From: Defluviicoccus sp.
GTDB taxonomy: Bacteria; Pseudomonadota; Alphaproteobacteria; Rhodospirillales; Defluviicoccaceae
Length of the DNA: 64,000 nt
NCBI GenBank assembly: GCA_029624735.1
Contig: JARSSM010000016.1
Location: 193,993 to 257,992 of the forward strand
Direction: 5' to 3'
Under the pieces are notes generated by a model. That model saw only the letters and a program-made list of their open reading frames with translations. It had not been told where the DNA came from and ran no database searches. Shown here piece after piece: positions 57,463 to 64,000 of this stretch. Numbering within the stretch: position 1 is the first letter of the stretch; each line of letters opens with the position of its first letter. Made by a program: the position numbers and the translations under genes.

Positions 57463-57605
57463 CGTGGTCGCGGCCGCAACGGCTGCGGTCGGACGTCTGA
57501 TCCCGTCTTATCCATCCTGCCCGTGTCACGATTAAGGCGGCGTAAACAGGGTGGTAGCCGCGCGCGCGCGGTGATTCGCGAAATGCTTCCAATTTAGACC
57601 CGATC

Positions 57606-57620
57606 GGGGTATTATACCCC
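57606..57620. promoter_or_regulatory. palindrome 1, possible operator
   Basis: GGGGTAT-t-ATACCCC, a perfect 7-bp arm palindrome with a single-base centre. It is flanked by TTTAGAC copies at 57593 and 57629. Confidence 0.45.
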
Positions 57621-57686
57621 ATCTAGGGTTTAGACAGCGTCTTGCGAAACATCCTACGGGGCATCGTCAGTCAAACGAAAGGCAAC

Positions 57687-57705
57687 TTCAGCACGTCGTG
57701 CTGAA
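57687..57705. promoter_or_regulatory. palindrome 2, possible operator
   Basis: TTCAGCACG-t-CGTGCTGAA, perfect 9-bp arms about a single-base centre, 63 bases before the nuclease start. Too tight for a stable hairpin loop, so DNA binding by a dimer is more likely. Confidence 0.45.
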
Positions 57706-57768
57706 CGCAAAAACAATGCTTTGCCTACTTAAAAACAGACAAACCCTATTCACAGGGATGGCCTGTCA

Positions 57769-58314
57769 ATGCTCTTCGCAAACAATGCCGCGATTGCGTC
57801 TGGTTACAACAACAACGCCCTAAGAACTGCTCTCTTTGCCACCACTATCGTTCTGATTACTCTGCGCTGCCTTGGCGCTGCCCAAGCCGACGTCACCGGC
57901 GAGGCACTGGTGATCGATGGCGATACGCTGCAGGTTGCCACTGAACGGGTTCGTCTGCATGGCATCGATGCGCCGGAAACGAACCAAGTCTGTGGCACCG
58001 GTCCGGTTGCGTGGCCGTGCGGGCGGATGGCGGCGGACGGCCTTCTGGCCGCGATCAAGAGCCAGCCGGTTCGGTGCGTCGGCAACAAGCGCGACCGCTA
58101 CGGCCGCTTGTTGGCGGTATGCCACGCCGGTCCGGTGGACCTGAACGCCGCCATGGTGCGGGCCGGTTGGGCGCTCGCTTATCGCCGTTATGCCAAGGAC
58201 TACGTTCCGCAGGAAATCGAGGCACGGGCGGAAAGCCGTGGCATGTGGCGCGGGTCGTTCGATGCGCCTTGGAACTGGCGCAAAGGCGAACGTACGGCAG
58301 CGGTCAGGGATTGA
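57769..58314 (+). CDS. secreted staphylococcal-nuclease-like protein
   Basis: A 181-residue protein with an N-terminal hydrophobic signal segment ending near GAAQADV and the nuclease motif LVIDGDTLQV (Asp about 51), then VRLHGIDAPETNQ, and RDRYGRLLAVC. The DAPE Glu and later Arg are present. Likely hydrolyses nucleic acid outside the cytoplasm. A second, less similar nuclease occurs at 34890-35783. It precedes radC by 4 bases. Confidence 0.85.
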   Translation: MLFANNAAIASGYNNNALRTALFATTIVLITLRCLGAAQADVTGEALVIDGDTLQVATERVRLHGIDAPETNQVCGTGPVAWPCGRMAADGLLAAIKSQPVRCVGNKRDRYGRLLAVCHAGPVDLNAAMVRAGWALAYRRYAKDYVPQEIEARAESRGMWRGSFDAPWNWRKGERTAAVRD

Positions 58315-58318
58315 GATA

Positions 58319-59269
58319 ATGTTCGACTCAGAAGAAGGCGCACTTGAGACGGTTGGTCTCAAGGTCTCCGAGGTCGCGCCCACCAATGGCCACCCGACGT
58401 ACTCGGTCAAGGGCGAAACGCATCCTTTGCGACACATCCTGCGCGAGCTCGGTGGCCGCTGGGACGGAATCAACCGCGCCTGGATCTTCCGCGGCCTTGA
58501 TCCGCGCGGCGCCATCGCCGACCGGGTGCGGGCGGAGCGGACGCAAGGCGGCCTTGCCGACGTCATGTCCGTCGCGCCGGACCTTGGCAACCGTCCGCAT
58601 TACTGGGGCCACCGCCAGCGGTTGCGCGACCGTTTCCTTGGCAGCAACGAGGAATCGCTGCCCGATTACGAACTGCTCGAACTGTTGCTGTTCTTCTCCA
58701 TCGAGCGGATCGATACCAAGCCGCTGGCGAAAGCCTTGCTGGATCGCTTTGGCAGCCTGGCAGGCGTGCTGCACGCGGCGCCGGAGCAGTTGGCCGAGTT
58801 TGAGCGCATCAACCACCACACCATCACGCTGTTCAAGGCGGCGCGCACCCTGGCCGGCCGCATGGCGCGCGAAGAGGTAACCGACCGGCCGCTCCTCGAT
58901 CAGTGGGACAAGCTCGTCGCGTACTTGATGACGACGATGGCGCACCGCAAGGTCGAGCAGTTCCGCATCATCTTCCTCGACCGCCGCAACGTCCTCATTG
59001 CGGACGAGGTCCAGCATCAGGGCACGATCGACCACACGCCGGTCTATCCGCGCGAGGTGATGAAGCGCGCCCTCATGCTCGACGCTTCGGCGATCGTCAT
59101 GGTCCACAATCATCCGAGCAACCACCCGGCGCCCTCAAAGCCCGACATCGAGATGACCCGCCAAGTCGGTGACGCCCTGCAGAAGGTTGGCATCGTCCTG
59201 CACGACCATATCATCGTGTCAAAGCGCGGTCACACCAGCTTCCGCCAGATGGGGCTGCTCGGGCGTTAA
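58319..59269 (+). CDS. radC: RadC family JAB/MPN protein with N-terminal extra domain
   Basis: A 316-residue RadC/YicR-type protein. The MPN (JAMM) motif is VHNHPSNHPAPSKPD (about residues 261-275); canonical members have HNHPSGDPSPS, so Gly-Asp is replaced by Asn-His here. An N-terminal region (about residues 30-65, LRELGGRWDGINRAWIFRG) resembles the DUF5710 domain and is not part of standard RadC. The role of RadC proteins is unresolved; some relate to horizontal transfer. ATG 58319 chosen; 4 bases after the nuclease stop. Its last 21 bases recur at 60048. Confidence 0.87.
   Translation: MFDSEEGALETVGLKVSEVAPTNGHPTYSVKGETHPLRHILRELGGRWDGINRAWIFRGLDPRGAIADRVRAERTQGGLADVMSVAPDLGNRPHYWGHRQRLRDRFLGSNEESLPDYELLELLLFFSIERIDTKPLAKALLDRFGSLAGVLHAAPEQLAEFERINHHTITLFKAARTLAGRMAREEVTDRPLLDQWDKLVAYLMTTMAHRKVEQFRIIFLDRRNVLIADEVQHQGTIDHTPVYPREVMKRALMLDASAIVMVHNHPSNHPAPSKPDIEMTRQVGDALQKVGIVLHDHIIVSKRGHTSFRQMGLLGR
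59248..59268. repeat. 21-bp direct repeat, left copy (within radC 3' end)
   Basis: GATGGGGCTGCTCGGGCGTTA, identical to 60048-60068. It covers the last codons of radC up to the second base of the stop codon. Possible attachment or insertion site. Confidence 0.85.
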
Positions 59270-59410
59270 CGCGGCGACGCTGACGAGGGTTTCACAAAGC
59301 GAGCTGGTCGTGCGAAGCTGAGGATGAGGGTAAGGCTACGGGCGCAATCGATAGCGCTGAGGCAGCGTCCGTCGACGTCATGATTATCGCCCTCCTCGGG
59401 GATTTGGAAC

Positions 59411-59701
59411 ATGACGCATGAACAGCGGCTGAGGGACAAGCGCGACGAACTCTTGCGGATCGCCGCCAAGTATGGCGCCAGCGATGTCCGTGTCTTCGGC
59501 TCGGTCGCGCGCGGCGAGGCCGACGAAGAGAGTGACATTGATCTGCTGGTTTGCTTTGAGCCGGGGCGCAGCTTGCTCGATCATGCCGGTCTGTGGCTCG
59601 ACCTGGAGGCGCTGCTCGACTGCCGGGTCGATGTCGTCAGCGAAGGGGGACTGAAGCCGCGCCTCAAGGACCGCGTGCTGGGCGAAGCCGTCCCGCTATG
59701 A
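59411..59701 (+). CDS. mntA: MntA-type nucleotidyltransferase antitoxin
   Basis: A 96-residue minimal nucleotidyltransferase. The active site is FGSVARGEADEESDIDLLV, the GSX10DXD motif (about residues 29-47). In known MntA-HepT systems this enzyme AMPylates the HepT toxin's tyrosine and neutralises it. Stop overlaps the hepT start (ATGA), typical of TA operons. Confidence 0.88.
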   Translation: MTHEQRLRDKRDELLRIAAKYGASDVRVFGSVARGEADEESDIDLLVCFEPGRSLLDHAGLWLDLEALLDCRVDVVSEGGLKPRLKDRVLGEAVPL

Positions 59702-60045
59702 GGGATCCGAAGGAGCGGTTGCGGGACATCCTCGAAGCGGTCGGCGCCATTGAGCGCTATGCCGTAAGAGGTGCCGAAGCGTTCCGGCGTGACGAGTTGG
59801 TTCAGGTCTGGATACTCCATCATCTGCTGGTCATCGGCGAAGCGGTCGCGCGGCTGGGCCGAGAGTTTCACGGGCTGCATCCTCAGGTGCCGTGGATCCG
59901 CATCGTTGCCATGCGCAACGTTCTCATCCACCAGTATTTCGGGGTTGATTTGGATGAAGTCTGGAACACTGTCGAAGGTGATCTGCCGGTATTCAAGCGC
60001 TCCATCGAGCAACTGCTGATAGAACTAGGGCCAGACCGGGCGTGA
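59698..60045 (+). CDS. hepT: HEPN-domain ribonuclease toxin HepT
   Basis: A 115-residue HEPN/DUF86 protein. The RX4HXY motif is RNVLIHQYF (Arg about 77, His 82, Tyr 84); the Tyr is the AMPylation target in characterised systems. It is predicted to cleave RNA (for example tRNA) when unmodified. Starts at ATG 59698 overlapping the mntA stop. Confidence 0.88.
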   Translation: MRDPKERLRDILEAVGAIERYAVRGAEAFRRDELVQVWILHHLLVIGEAVARLGREFHGLHPQVPWIRIVAMRNVLIHQYFGVDLDEVWNTVEGDLPVFKRSIEQLLIELGPDRA

Positions 60046-60047
60046 CC

Positions 60048-60068
60048 GATGGGGCTGCTCGGGCGTTA
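60048..60068. repeat. 21-bp direct repeat, right copy
   Basis: Exact copy of 59248-59268. It includes the TAA stop (reverse) of the ComB-like gene at 60066-60068. Bases on either side differ between copies, so 21 bp is the exact repeat length. Confidence 0.85.
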
Positions 60069-60782
60069 GCCTCGCTTCGGGATGCCGGAGCCTGACGGTT
60101 GCGGGATGGCGCGTACCCAGTCACCCTCGGCTTCGGCTCGAATTGCGTGCTCGAACAGATCGCGCTGCAGGCAGATCACCGGGTCGGCGGCTGGCAGATA
60201 GGGCTTATCAGCCGCAAAGAACCGCCGCGCGCTGTCGCTCGCCAGGATCTCGGCGATCGCTGCGATGTGATCGTAGCTCCCACCGCCGAGCAGGCTCTCG
60301 ATGTAATCGCCGCACCGCTCATCTTCCGCTGCCGGGGTTTCGCCATGCGTGCCCATCGCGACCAGGCTGACGACGGAAGCACCGCAGGCGCGCAGATAGC
60401 CTGCCGTCGCCCGCGCATTGATGAAGGAGGCGAGCAGAACGGCGTCCGCCTTCCGGAGCGCGAGCAACGCGCCGGCGATGCCGGAAGTGGTCCGCAAGAC
60501 GACCGTGCGCCCCGCGAAGCGGGCCGGGCCGGATCTCAGGATCAAGTGCGGCGAATTCGGCAGATCAAAACCCTCAATCGGTTCCTCGTTGCGCTCGCCG
60601 ACCAGCACTGCATCGCCGCGCAAACTCAGGCAGCGGGCGATATCGGCCTCCAGGAAAAGCGCGCGTGCCTCGAGCCGGATTAACAGCGGCGCACAGGTGA
60701 AAGCACGAAAAACGTCGATGATAACGGCAACGCCGCGTGCCGCCTCGGCGCCAGACAGACACGACAGCCGCTCGATCCGCAT
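60066..60782 (-). CDS. ComB-like 2-phosphosulfolactate phosphatase family protein
   Basis: A 238-residue protein. VAVIIDVFRAFTCA near residue 17 matches the ComB motif VIDVLRATT, and VLRTTSGIAGAL and ASFINARATA are further family blocks. ComB removes phosphate from 2-phosphosulfolactate in coenzyme M synthesis, but many bacteria carry members with no coenzyme M pathway. ATG 60782 is preferred over an extended frame. Its stop falls inside the right 21-bp repeat. Confidence 0.75.
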   Translation of the reverse strand: MRIERLSCLSGAEAARGVAVIIDVFRAFTCAPLLIRLEARALFLEADIARCLSLRGDAVLVGERNEEPIEGFDLPNSPHLILRSGPARFAGRTVVLRTTSGIAGALLALRKADAVLLASFINARATAGYLRACGASVVSLVAMGTHGETPAAEDERCGDYIESLLGGGSYDHIAAIAEILASDSARRFFAADKPYLPAADPVICLQRDLFEHAIRAEAEGDWVRAIPQPSGSGIPKRG

Positions 60783-61146
60783 GGTTCGGGTCCCTGCGAT
60801 GCGCGAAAGCAGATGCGATCCAATTTGACACACGGCGAGAAATCTTTGAAATAGTTGCAGGAGATGAAGGAACCGGGCGCAGGCCGCCGGCGTGGCGGCA
60901 GGATCTGTCCAGATCAAACGGAGGCTGGCCGCCGTCGGTTCATCAAGGGACGTGACGAGGCGCAACGCTGGACAGAGAATCGTTCTCGATGGTTCTGTGA
61001 TGCCTTTCAACGTGATGCGGACAGCACGGGAGAGCGGCTTGCGCAATGGCAGTATCCGAGGCTCGAACCGGCCCGCACGGGACCAAAGCCGCAGGAATCT
61101 TGCTTCGCGCCCGCTGCCGGAACCGGACGCCAGCCCGTGGTTCCTG
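60783..61146. other. intergenic region upstream of the alpha/beta hydrolase
   Basis: About 360 bases, open in several frames without family similarity. The only signal is TTGACA (60825-60830), a 16-base spacer and TGAAAT (60847-60852), which could drive the hydrolase. Confidence 0.35.
60825..60852 (+). promoter_or_regulatory. promoter candidate toward the alpha/beta hydrolase
   Basis: A perfect -35 hexamer TTGACA, 16-base spacer and TGAAAT (4 of 6 to the -10). It lies about 300 bases from the chosen hydrolase start, so it would leave a long leader or imply an earlier start. Confidence 0.35.
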
Positions 61147-62001
61147 ATGCGCGCGATGGCCGCGCGCGAACCGGCGCACCAGATTGCGCGCCCTGGGCCT
61201 TCGGCCGCCACTGGAACGGCTGAAGCGACGGGGTTTACCGTCGTCAAAGGGCAAATCATCGAGTGGTCCTGGCTCGGTCCGGCACCGGATGCGGCGCCGA
61301 CGCTCGTCTTTCTGCATGAGGCGCTGGGATGTGTCGCCGCTTGGCGTTCCTTCCCGCGCGCACTCGCAGACCGTCTCGGCTTCGGAGCCTTCGTGTATAG
61401 CCGCGCCGGATTCGGCCGCTCCGGTCCGGGCGTGCTGCCGCTCCCGCTCGACTATCACCAGCGCGAGGCGCTCGAGTGCCTGCCTGCGCTGCTCGACCAG
61501 GCCGGCATTCGGCAGGCTGTGCTTGTCGGCCACAGCGACGGCGGGACGATGGCGCTCGTGCATGCCGGCTTGGTGCGCGACCCGCGTGTCCGAGCCTTGG
61601 TGACGATGGCGGCGCATGTCTTCAACGAAGATGTGACAGTCCAGGGAATCGAGGCGGCGAAGCGGGAGTACCGCGACAGTTTTCGACAGCCGTTGACTCG
61701 CTATCACGGCAACAAGGCAAGCGCGGTATTCTGCGGTTGGAGCGATATCTGGTTGAGCCCCGCCTTTCGCAGTTGGACGATCGCGCCGGCGCTCGCTGGA
61801 ATCACGCAGCCGCTGCTTGCGGTTCAGGGCGAGAACGACCGCTACGGCACCCTCGCTCAGCTGGACGCGATCGTCGAAGGCGTCTCGGGTCCGGCCGAGC
61901 GGCTGATCATGCCCGCGTGTGGCCATGTCCCGCATCTGGAGAAAAAAGACGAACTCGTGGATGCCGTCGCGCGCTTTGTGGGGAGCCTGGAGCTTGCTTG
62001 A
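61147..62001 (+). CDS. alpha/beta hydrolase
   Basis: A 284-residue hydrolase. Family features are TLVFLHEALGCVAAWRSFP (oxyanion region), GHSDGGTMALVH (nucleophile Ser), the Asp in GENDRYGT, and the His in ACGHVPHLEK. Substrate unknown. The start is uncertain (61147 or 61156); the frame is open much further left but without similarity. Confidence 0.8.
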   Translation: MRAMAAREPAHQIARPGPSAATGTAEATGFTVVKGQIIEWSWLGPAPDAAPTLVFLHEALGCVAAWRSFPRALADRLGFGAFVYSRAGFGRSGPGVLPLPLDYHQREALECLPALLDQAGIRQAVLVGHSDGGTMALVHAGLVRDPRVRALVTMAAHVFNEDVTVQGIEAAKREYRDSFRQPLTRYHGNKASAVFCGWSDIWLSPAFRSWTIAPALAGITQPLLAVQGENDRYGTLAQLDAIVEGVSGPAERLIMPACGHVPHLEKKDELVDAVARFVGSLELA

Positions 62002-62026
62002 AATGGACAGCGACCGGAGGCGATCC

Positions 62027-62455
62027 GTGATCCTCAAGGGCCTGCTTTGCCTTGCCGCCGCCAGCCTGATCGCCGCATCGCCTGCGCGCGCGGCGGAACC
62101 CAAGATCTATCCAGGTGCCAAGGCGGAGGTCGTCGAGGCGAGGCCCGGCATGGGCATGCCGCCCGGGACCAAGATCCGCTTCTATACGACGGAAGCGTCG
62201 TTTGAGAAGGTGCTGGCTTTCTACAAGGGGCTTTACCCGGAGATCGCCATGGCCGCCCCGCCGCCGATGCTGCCTGCCGGTCAGAAGGTGGTGTGGGCCT
62301 TTTTCGGCCTCGACGGCAAGACAGATCTTACCGCCTCAAAACACTGGATGAAAATCCAGCGGCCGGCGATCATGGACGCACGGATGGAAGGCGGGGTGAT
62401 GAAGTATATCGATGTGCGCGACGTCACCCTCATCCAGTTCATTGAAAGCCAATAG
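62027..62455 (+). CDS. exported hypothetical protein
   Basis: A 142-residue protein starting at GTG 62027 with a perfect GGAGG six bases upstream. A signal peptide (residues 1-22, ending ARA) precedes a small alpha/beta domain. No family recognised. 25 bases downstream of the hydrolase stop. Confidence 0.6.
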   Translation: MILKGLLCLAAASLIAASPARAAEPKIYPGAKAEVVEARPGMGMPPGTKIRFYTTEASFEKVLAFYKGLYPEIAMAAPPPMLPAGQKVVWAFFGLDGKTDLTASKHWMKIQRPAIMDARMEGGVMKYIDVRDVTLIQFIESQ

Positions 62456-62473
62456 CTGGGTATCGGTGCCGCC

Positions 62474-63187
62474 ATGAGCGATGTCTTGGCGCTGCGCCAT
62501 GTTCCGTTCGAGGACTTGGCCTACTTCGAATCCATCCTTGCCGAAAGAGGCTTGGGCGTTCGCTACGTCGACGCGGTTACCGACGATCTGGCCGCAAGCG
62601 ATGCCGTTCGGCCGCCCCTAGTGGTGGTGCTGGGCGGGCCGATCGGCGCCTACGAGGACACAGCCTATCCTTTCCTCGGTGACGAGCTGCGGCTGATCGA
62701 GCATCGTCTGCGGGCGAACAGGCCGACCCTCGGCATCTGCTTAGGCGCGCAGCTGATGGCCCGCGCACTCGGCGCCCGCGTTTATCCCGGTCCGGTCAAG
62801 GAGATCGGCTGGGCACCGCTGACGCTGACCGAGGCCGGCCGCCGGAGCCCGTTACGCTTCATTGGCGAAAGCGAAGGCGGCGGCGTTGTCCTGCACTGGC
62901 ACGGCGATACCTTCGACCTGCCGGACGGGGCGGTGCACCTTGCTTCATCAACGCTCTACGAAAACCAGGCGTTCTCGTGGGGGCAATCGGCCTTGGCGCT
63001 ACAGTTTCATGCCGAGGCTGGCGGGCGCGGGCTAGAGCGCTGGTTCGTCGGCCATGCCGCGGAAATCGGCGCGCAACCGGGACTTTCGGTCGCTGCCTTG
63101 CGCGCCGACAACGAACGTTTCACGCCGTCGGTGACGGCAGCGGGCCAAGCGTTCTTCAGCGCCTGGCTCACCAGAATCGGTCTGTAA
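62474..63187 (+). CDS. class I glutamine amidotransferase-like protein
   Basis: A 237-residue GATase1 fold: GGPIGAYEDTAYPFL, the nucleophile elbow LGICLGAQLMARALG (Cys about 88), and HAEAGG near residue 178 where the catalytic His and Glu fit. Resembles GMP-synthase-type amidotransferase domains that act as hydrolases. Substrate unknown. Confidence 0.8.
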   Translation: MSDVLALRHVPFEDLAYFESILAERGLGVRYVDAVTDDLAASDAVRPPLVVVLGGPIGAYEDTAYPFLGDELRLIEHRLRANRPTLGICLGAQLMARALGARVYPGPVKEIGWAPLTLTEAGRRSPLRFIGESEGGGVVLHWHGDTFDLPDGAVHLASSTLYENQAFSWGQSALALQFHAEAGGRGLERWFVGHAAEIGAQPGLSVAALRADNERFTPSVTAAGQAFFSAWLTRIGL

Positions 63188-63205
63188 AGCGCCGCTGCGG
63201 ACTTC

Positions 63206-64000
63206 CTACGCTGGTCCTACGCGCTTGCAGGTGATCTGCGAGACATCGCGGACCGCGCCGCGGGAGGCACTCGTCGTCAGCGCCGCGTAAGCCTGCAGGG
63301 CAGGGGAGACGTGGCGCTTGCGGCCCGCCGGCCGCCAGGCTTGTGCGCCGCGCGCTTCCATCGCCGCACGCCTTCGGTCGAGTTCGGCATCGTCAACGGC
63401 AAGCCGGATCGAGCGCTTGGGAATGTCGATCTCGATCCGGTCGCCCGGCTCGATGAGGGCGATGGCACCGCCTTCGGCCGCCTCAGGCGAGACATGGCCG
63501 ATCGAAAGGCCAGACGTGCCGCCAGAGAAGCGGCCGTCGGTCACCAGGGCGCAGGCTTTGCCCAGCCCCTTCGATTTGATGTAGCTGGTGGGATACAGCA
63601 TCTCCTGCATGCCAGGGCCGCCGCGCGGCCCCTCGTAGCGGATGATGACGACATCGCCCGCCTGGACCTCGCCGCCCAGGATCGCCACCACGGCGGCATC
63701 CTGGCTCTCATACACCTTGGCCGGGCCGGCAAATACGAGGACCGAGGGGTCGACGCCGGCGGTCTTTACGATGCAACCTTCCAGGGCGATGTTGCCGTAG
63801 AGAACGGCCAAACCGCCGTCCTGGCTGAAGGCGCTTGCGGCGCTGCGGATGCAGCCTCCGGTACGGTCGAGGTCGAGCGTCTCGTAGCGGCGGTCCTGGC
63901 TGAACGGCTCGGTCGTGCGGACGCCGCCGGGGGCGGCGCGATAGAAGGTCTGCACGTCGGCGTCCGCAGAGCGCACGACATCCCAGCGCTCCAGCGCGCC
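63206..64000 (-). CDS. ilvD: dihydroxy-acid dehydratase, C-terminal part (cut by window edge)
   Basis: The C-terminal 264 residues of IlvD running past the right edge (frame exactly open to base 64000). It includes [16 protein letters not shown], the catalytic region [28 protein letters not shown], and [15 protein letters not shown]. The first part, with most of the iron-sulfur ligands, lies outside the window. It dehydrates dihydroxy acids in valine and isoleucine synthesis. Confidence 0.93.
   Translation of the reverse strand, partial: GALERWDVVRSADADVQTFYRAAPGGVRTTEPFSQDRRYETLDLDRTGGCIRSAASAFSQDGGLAVLYGNIALEGCIVKTAGVDPSVLVFAGPAKVYESQDAAVVAILGGEVQAGDVVIIRYEGPRGGPGMQEMLYPTSYIKSKGLGKACALVTDGRFSGGTSGLSIGHVSPEAAEGGAIALIEPGDRIEIDIPKRSIRLAVDDAELDRRRAAMEARGAQAWRPAGRKRHVSPALQAYAALTTSASRGAVRDVSQITCKRVGPA

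Larger units (their letters stand above)
57463..57768. other. regulatory region upstream of the secreted nuclease
   Basis: 306 bases, AT-rich after 57580. It contains a 15-bp palindrome (57606-57620), copies of TTTAGAC on either side of it (57593-57599 and 57629-57635), and a 19-bp palindrome (57687-57705). No open frame of note. Likely holds the promoter of the nuclease gene. Confidence 0.5.
59269..60068. mobile_element. candidate 800-bp inserted toxin-antitoxin segment
   Basis: An 800-base stretch between the left 21-bp repeat and the end of the right copy, carrying the MntA-HepT pair. No recombinase gene is present inside. Excising one repeat plus the insert makes the radC reading frame end at a TAG followed directly by the stop of the convergent ComB-like gene. 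This supports insertion between two originally convergent genes. Mechanism unknown. Confidence 0.5.

Noticed and set aside
60855-61223. A 122-residue open frame before the alpha/beta hydrolase.
   Set aside because: Arg-rich and without similarity; probably a by-product of GC-rich sequence, although an AGGAG precedes its second ATG.

Overview
The window is about 64 kb of GC-rich, tightly packed bacterial chromosome. Gene content points to an alphaproteobacterium, probably of the Rhodospirillales type. Supporting evidence is a PopZ/DUF2497 polar organiser, an ELM1-family protein, an IalB-like protein, a CreA-like protein, lptF-lptG, a pcm-tolC pair, many four-base ATGA/GTGA overlaps between genes, and tRNAs with encoded CCA. 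The exact genus cannot be fixed from sequence alone. No phage, plasmid, CRISPR array, rRNA or complete insertion sequence was found.

Layout. 0-3.6 kb: a small lipoprotein, then a sulfur amino-acid operon (cysK-like, sseA, metC-like). 3.6-5.9 kb: an accessory patch with a DUF433 antitoxin whose PIN-like toxin is beheaded, an AT-rich gene with a HEPN-like motif bracketed by REP-like hairpins, a GFA-domain protein, and a DUF1640-like gene with a probable one-base frameshift. 5.9-17.5 kb: housekeeping (tRNA-Arg, Bax-inhibitor-1 family, AhpD-like, pgi-mutL-aspartic protease, rsmD-rluB-glutaminase-like, tadA, lptFG, a phosphoesterase). 17.6-25.5 kb: a surface-glycan or secondary-modification cluster (glycosyltransferase, sulfotransferase, ELM1-like protein, a possible sialyltransferase-like protein, two methyltransferases, two 2-oxoglutarate/Fe(II) hydroxylase-like proteins). 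25.5-38.5 kb: rlmN, IalB-like, quinone oxidoreductase, MFS, PPP phosphatase, two tandem degenerate GGDEF/EAL-like genes, an ABC-2 exporter, a nuclease, a proline iminopeptidase, CreA, and a decayed GIY-YIG gene embedded in REP-like palindromes.

38.6-57.1 kb is mostly core: mutS, glnD, murJ, trpS, an NfuA-like scaffold, an exported MsrB-MsrA pair, arfB, a nucleotide-sugar dehydrogenase, tRNA-Asn and tRNA-Cys, pcm, a TolC-family protein, popZ and valS. 57.1-64 kb holds two tiny proteins, a secreted nuclease behind a region with two palindromes, radC, a MntA-HepT toxin-antitoxin pair, a ComB-like phosphatase, an alpha/beta hydrolase, an amidotransferase, and the C-terminal part of ilvD running off the right edge.

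The most notable signals are the following. (1) The MntA-HepT pair lies in an 800-bp segment bounded by exact 21-bp direct repeats made of the 3' end of radC. Removing the segment restores two convergent genes with overlapping stop codons, which suggests a small site-specific insertion. (2) A HEPN-like gene is flanked by oppositely oriented REP-like hairpins next to a broken toxin gene. (3) Two adjacent paralogues keep several EAL-domain ligand residues but have lost the EAL and DDFG signatures. (4) The glycan-modification cluster carries two adjacent, divergent hydroxylase-like genes.
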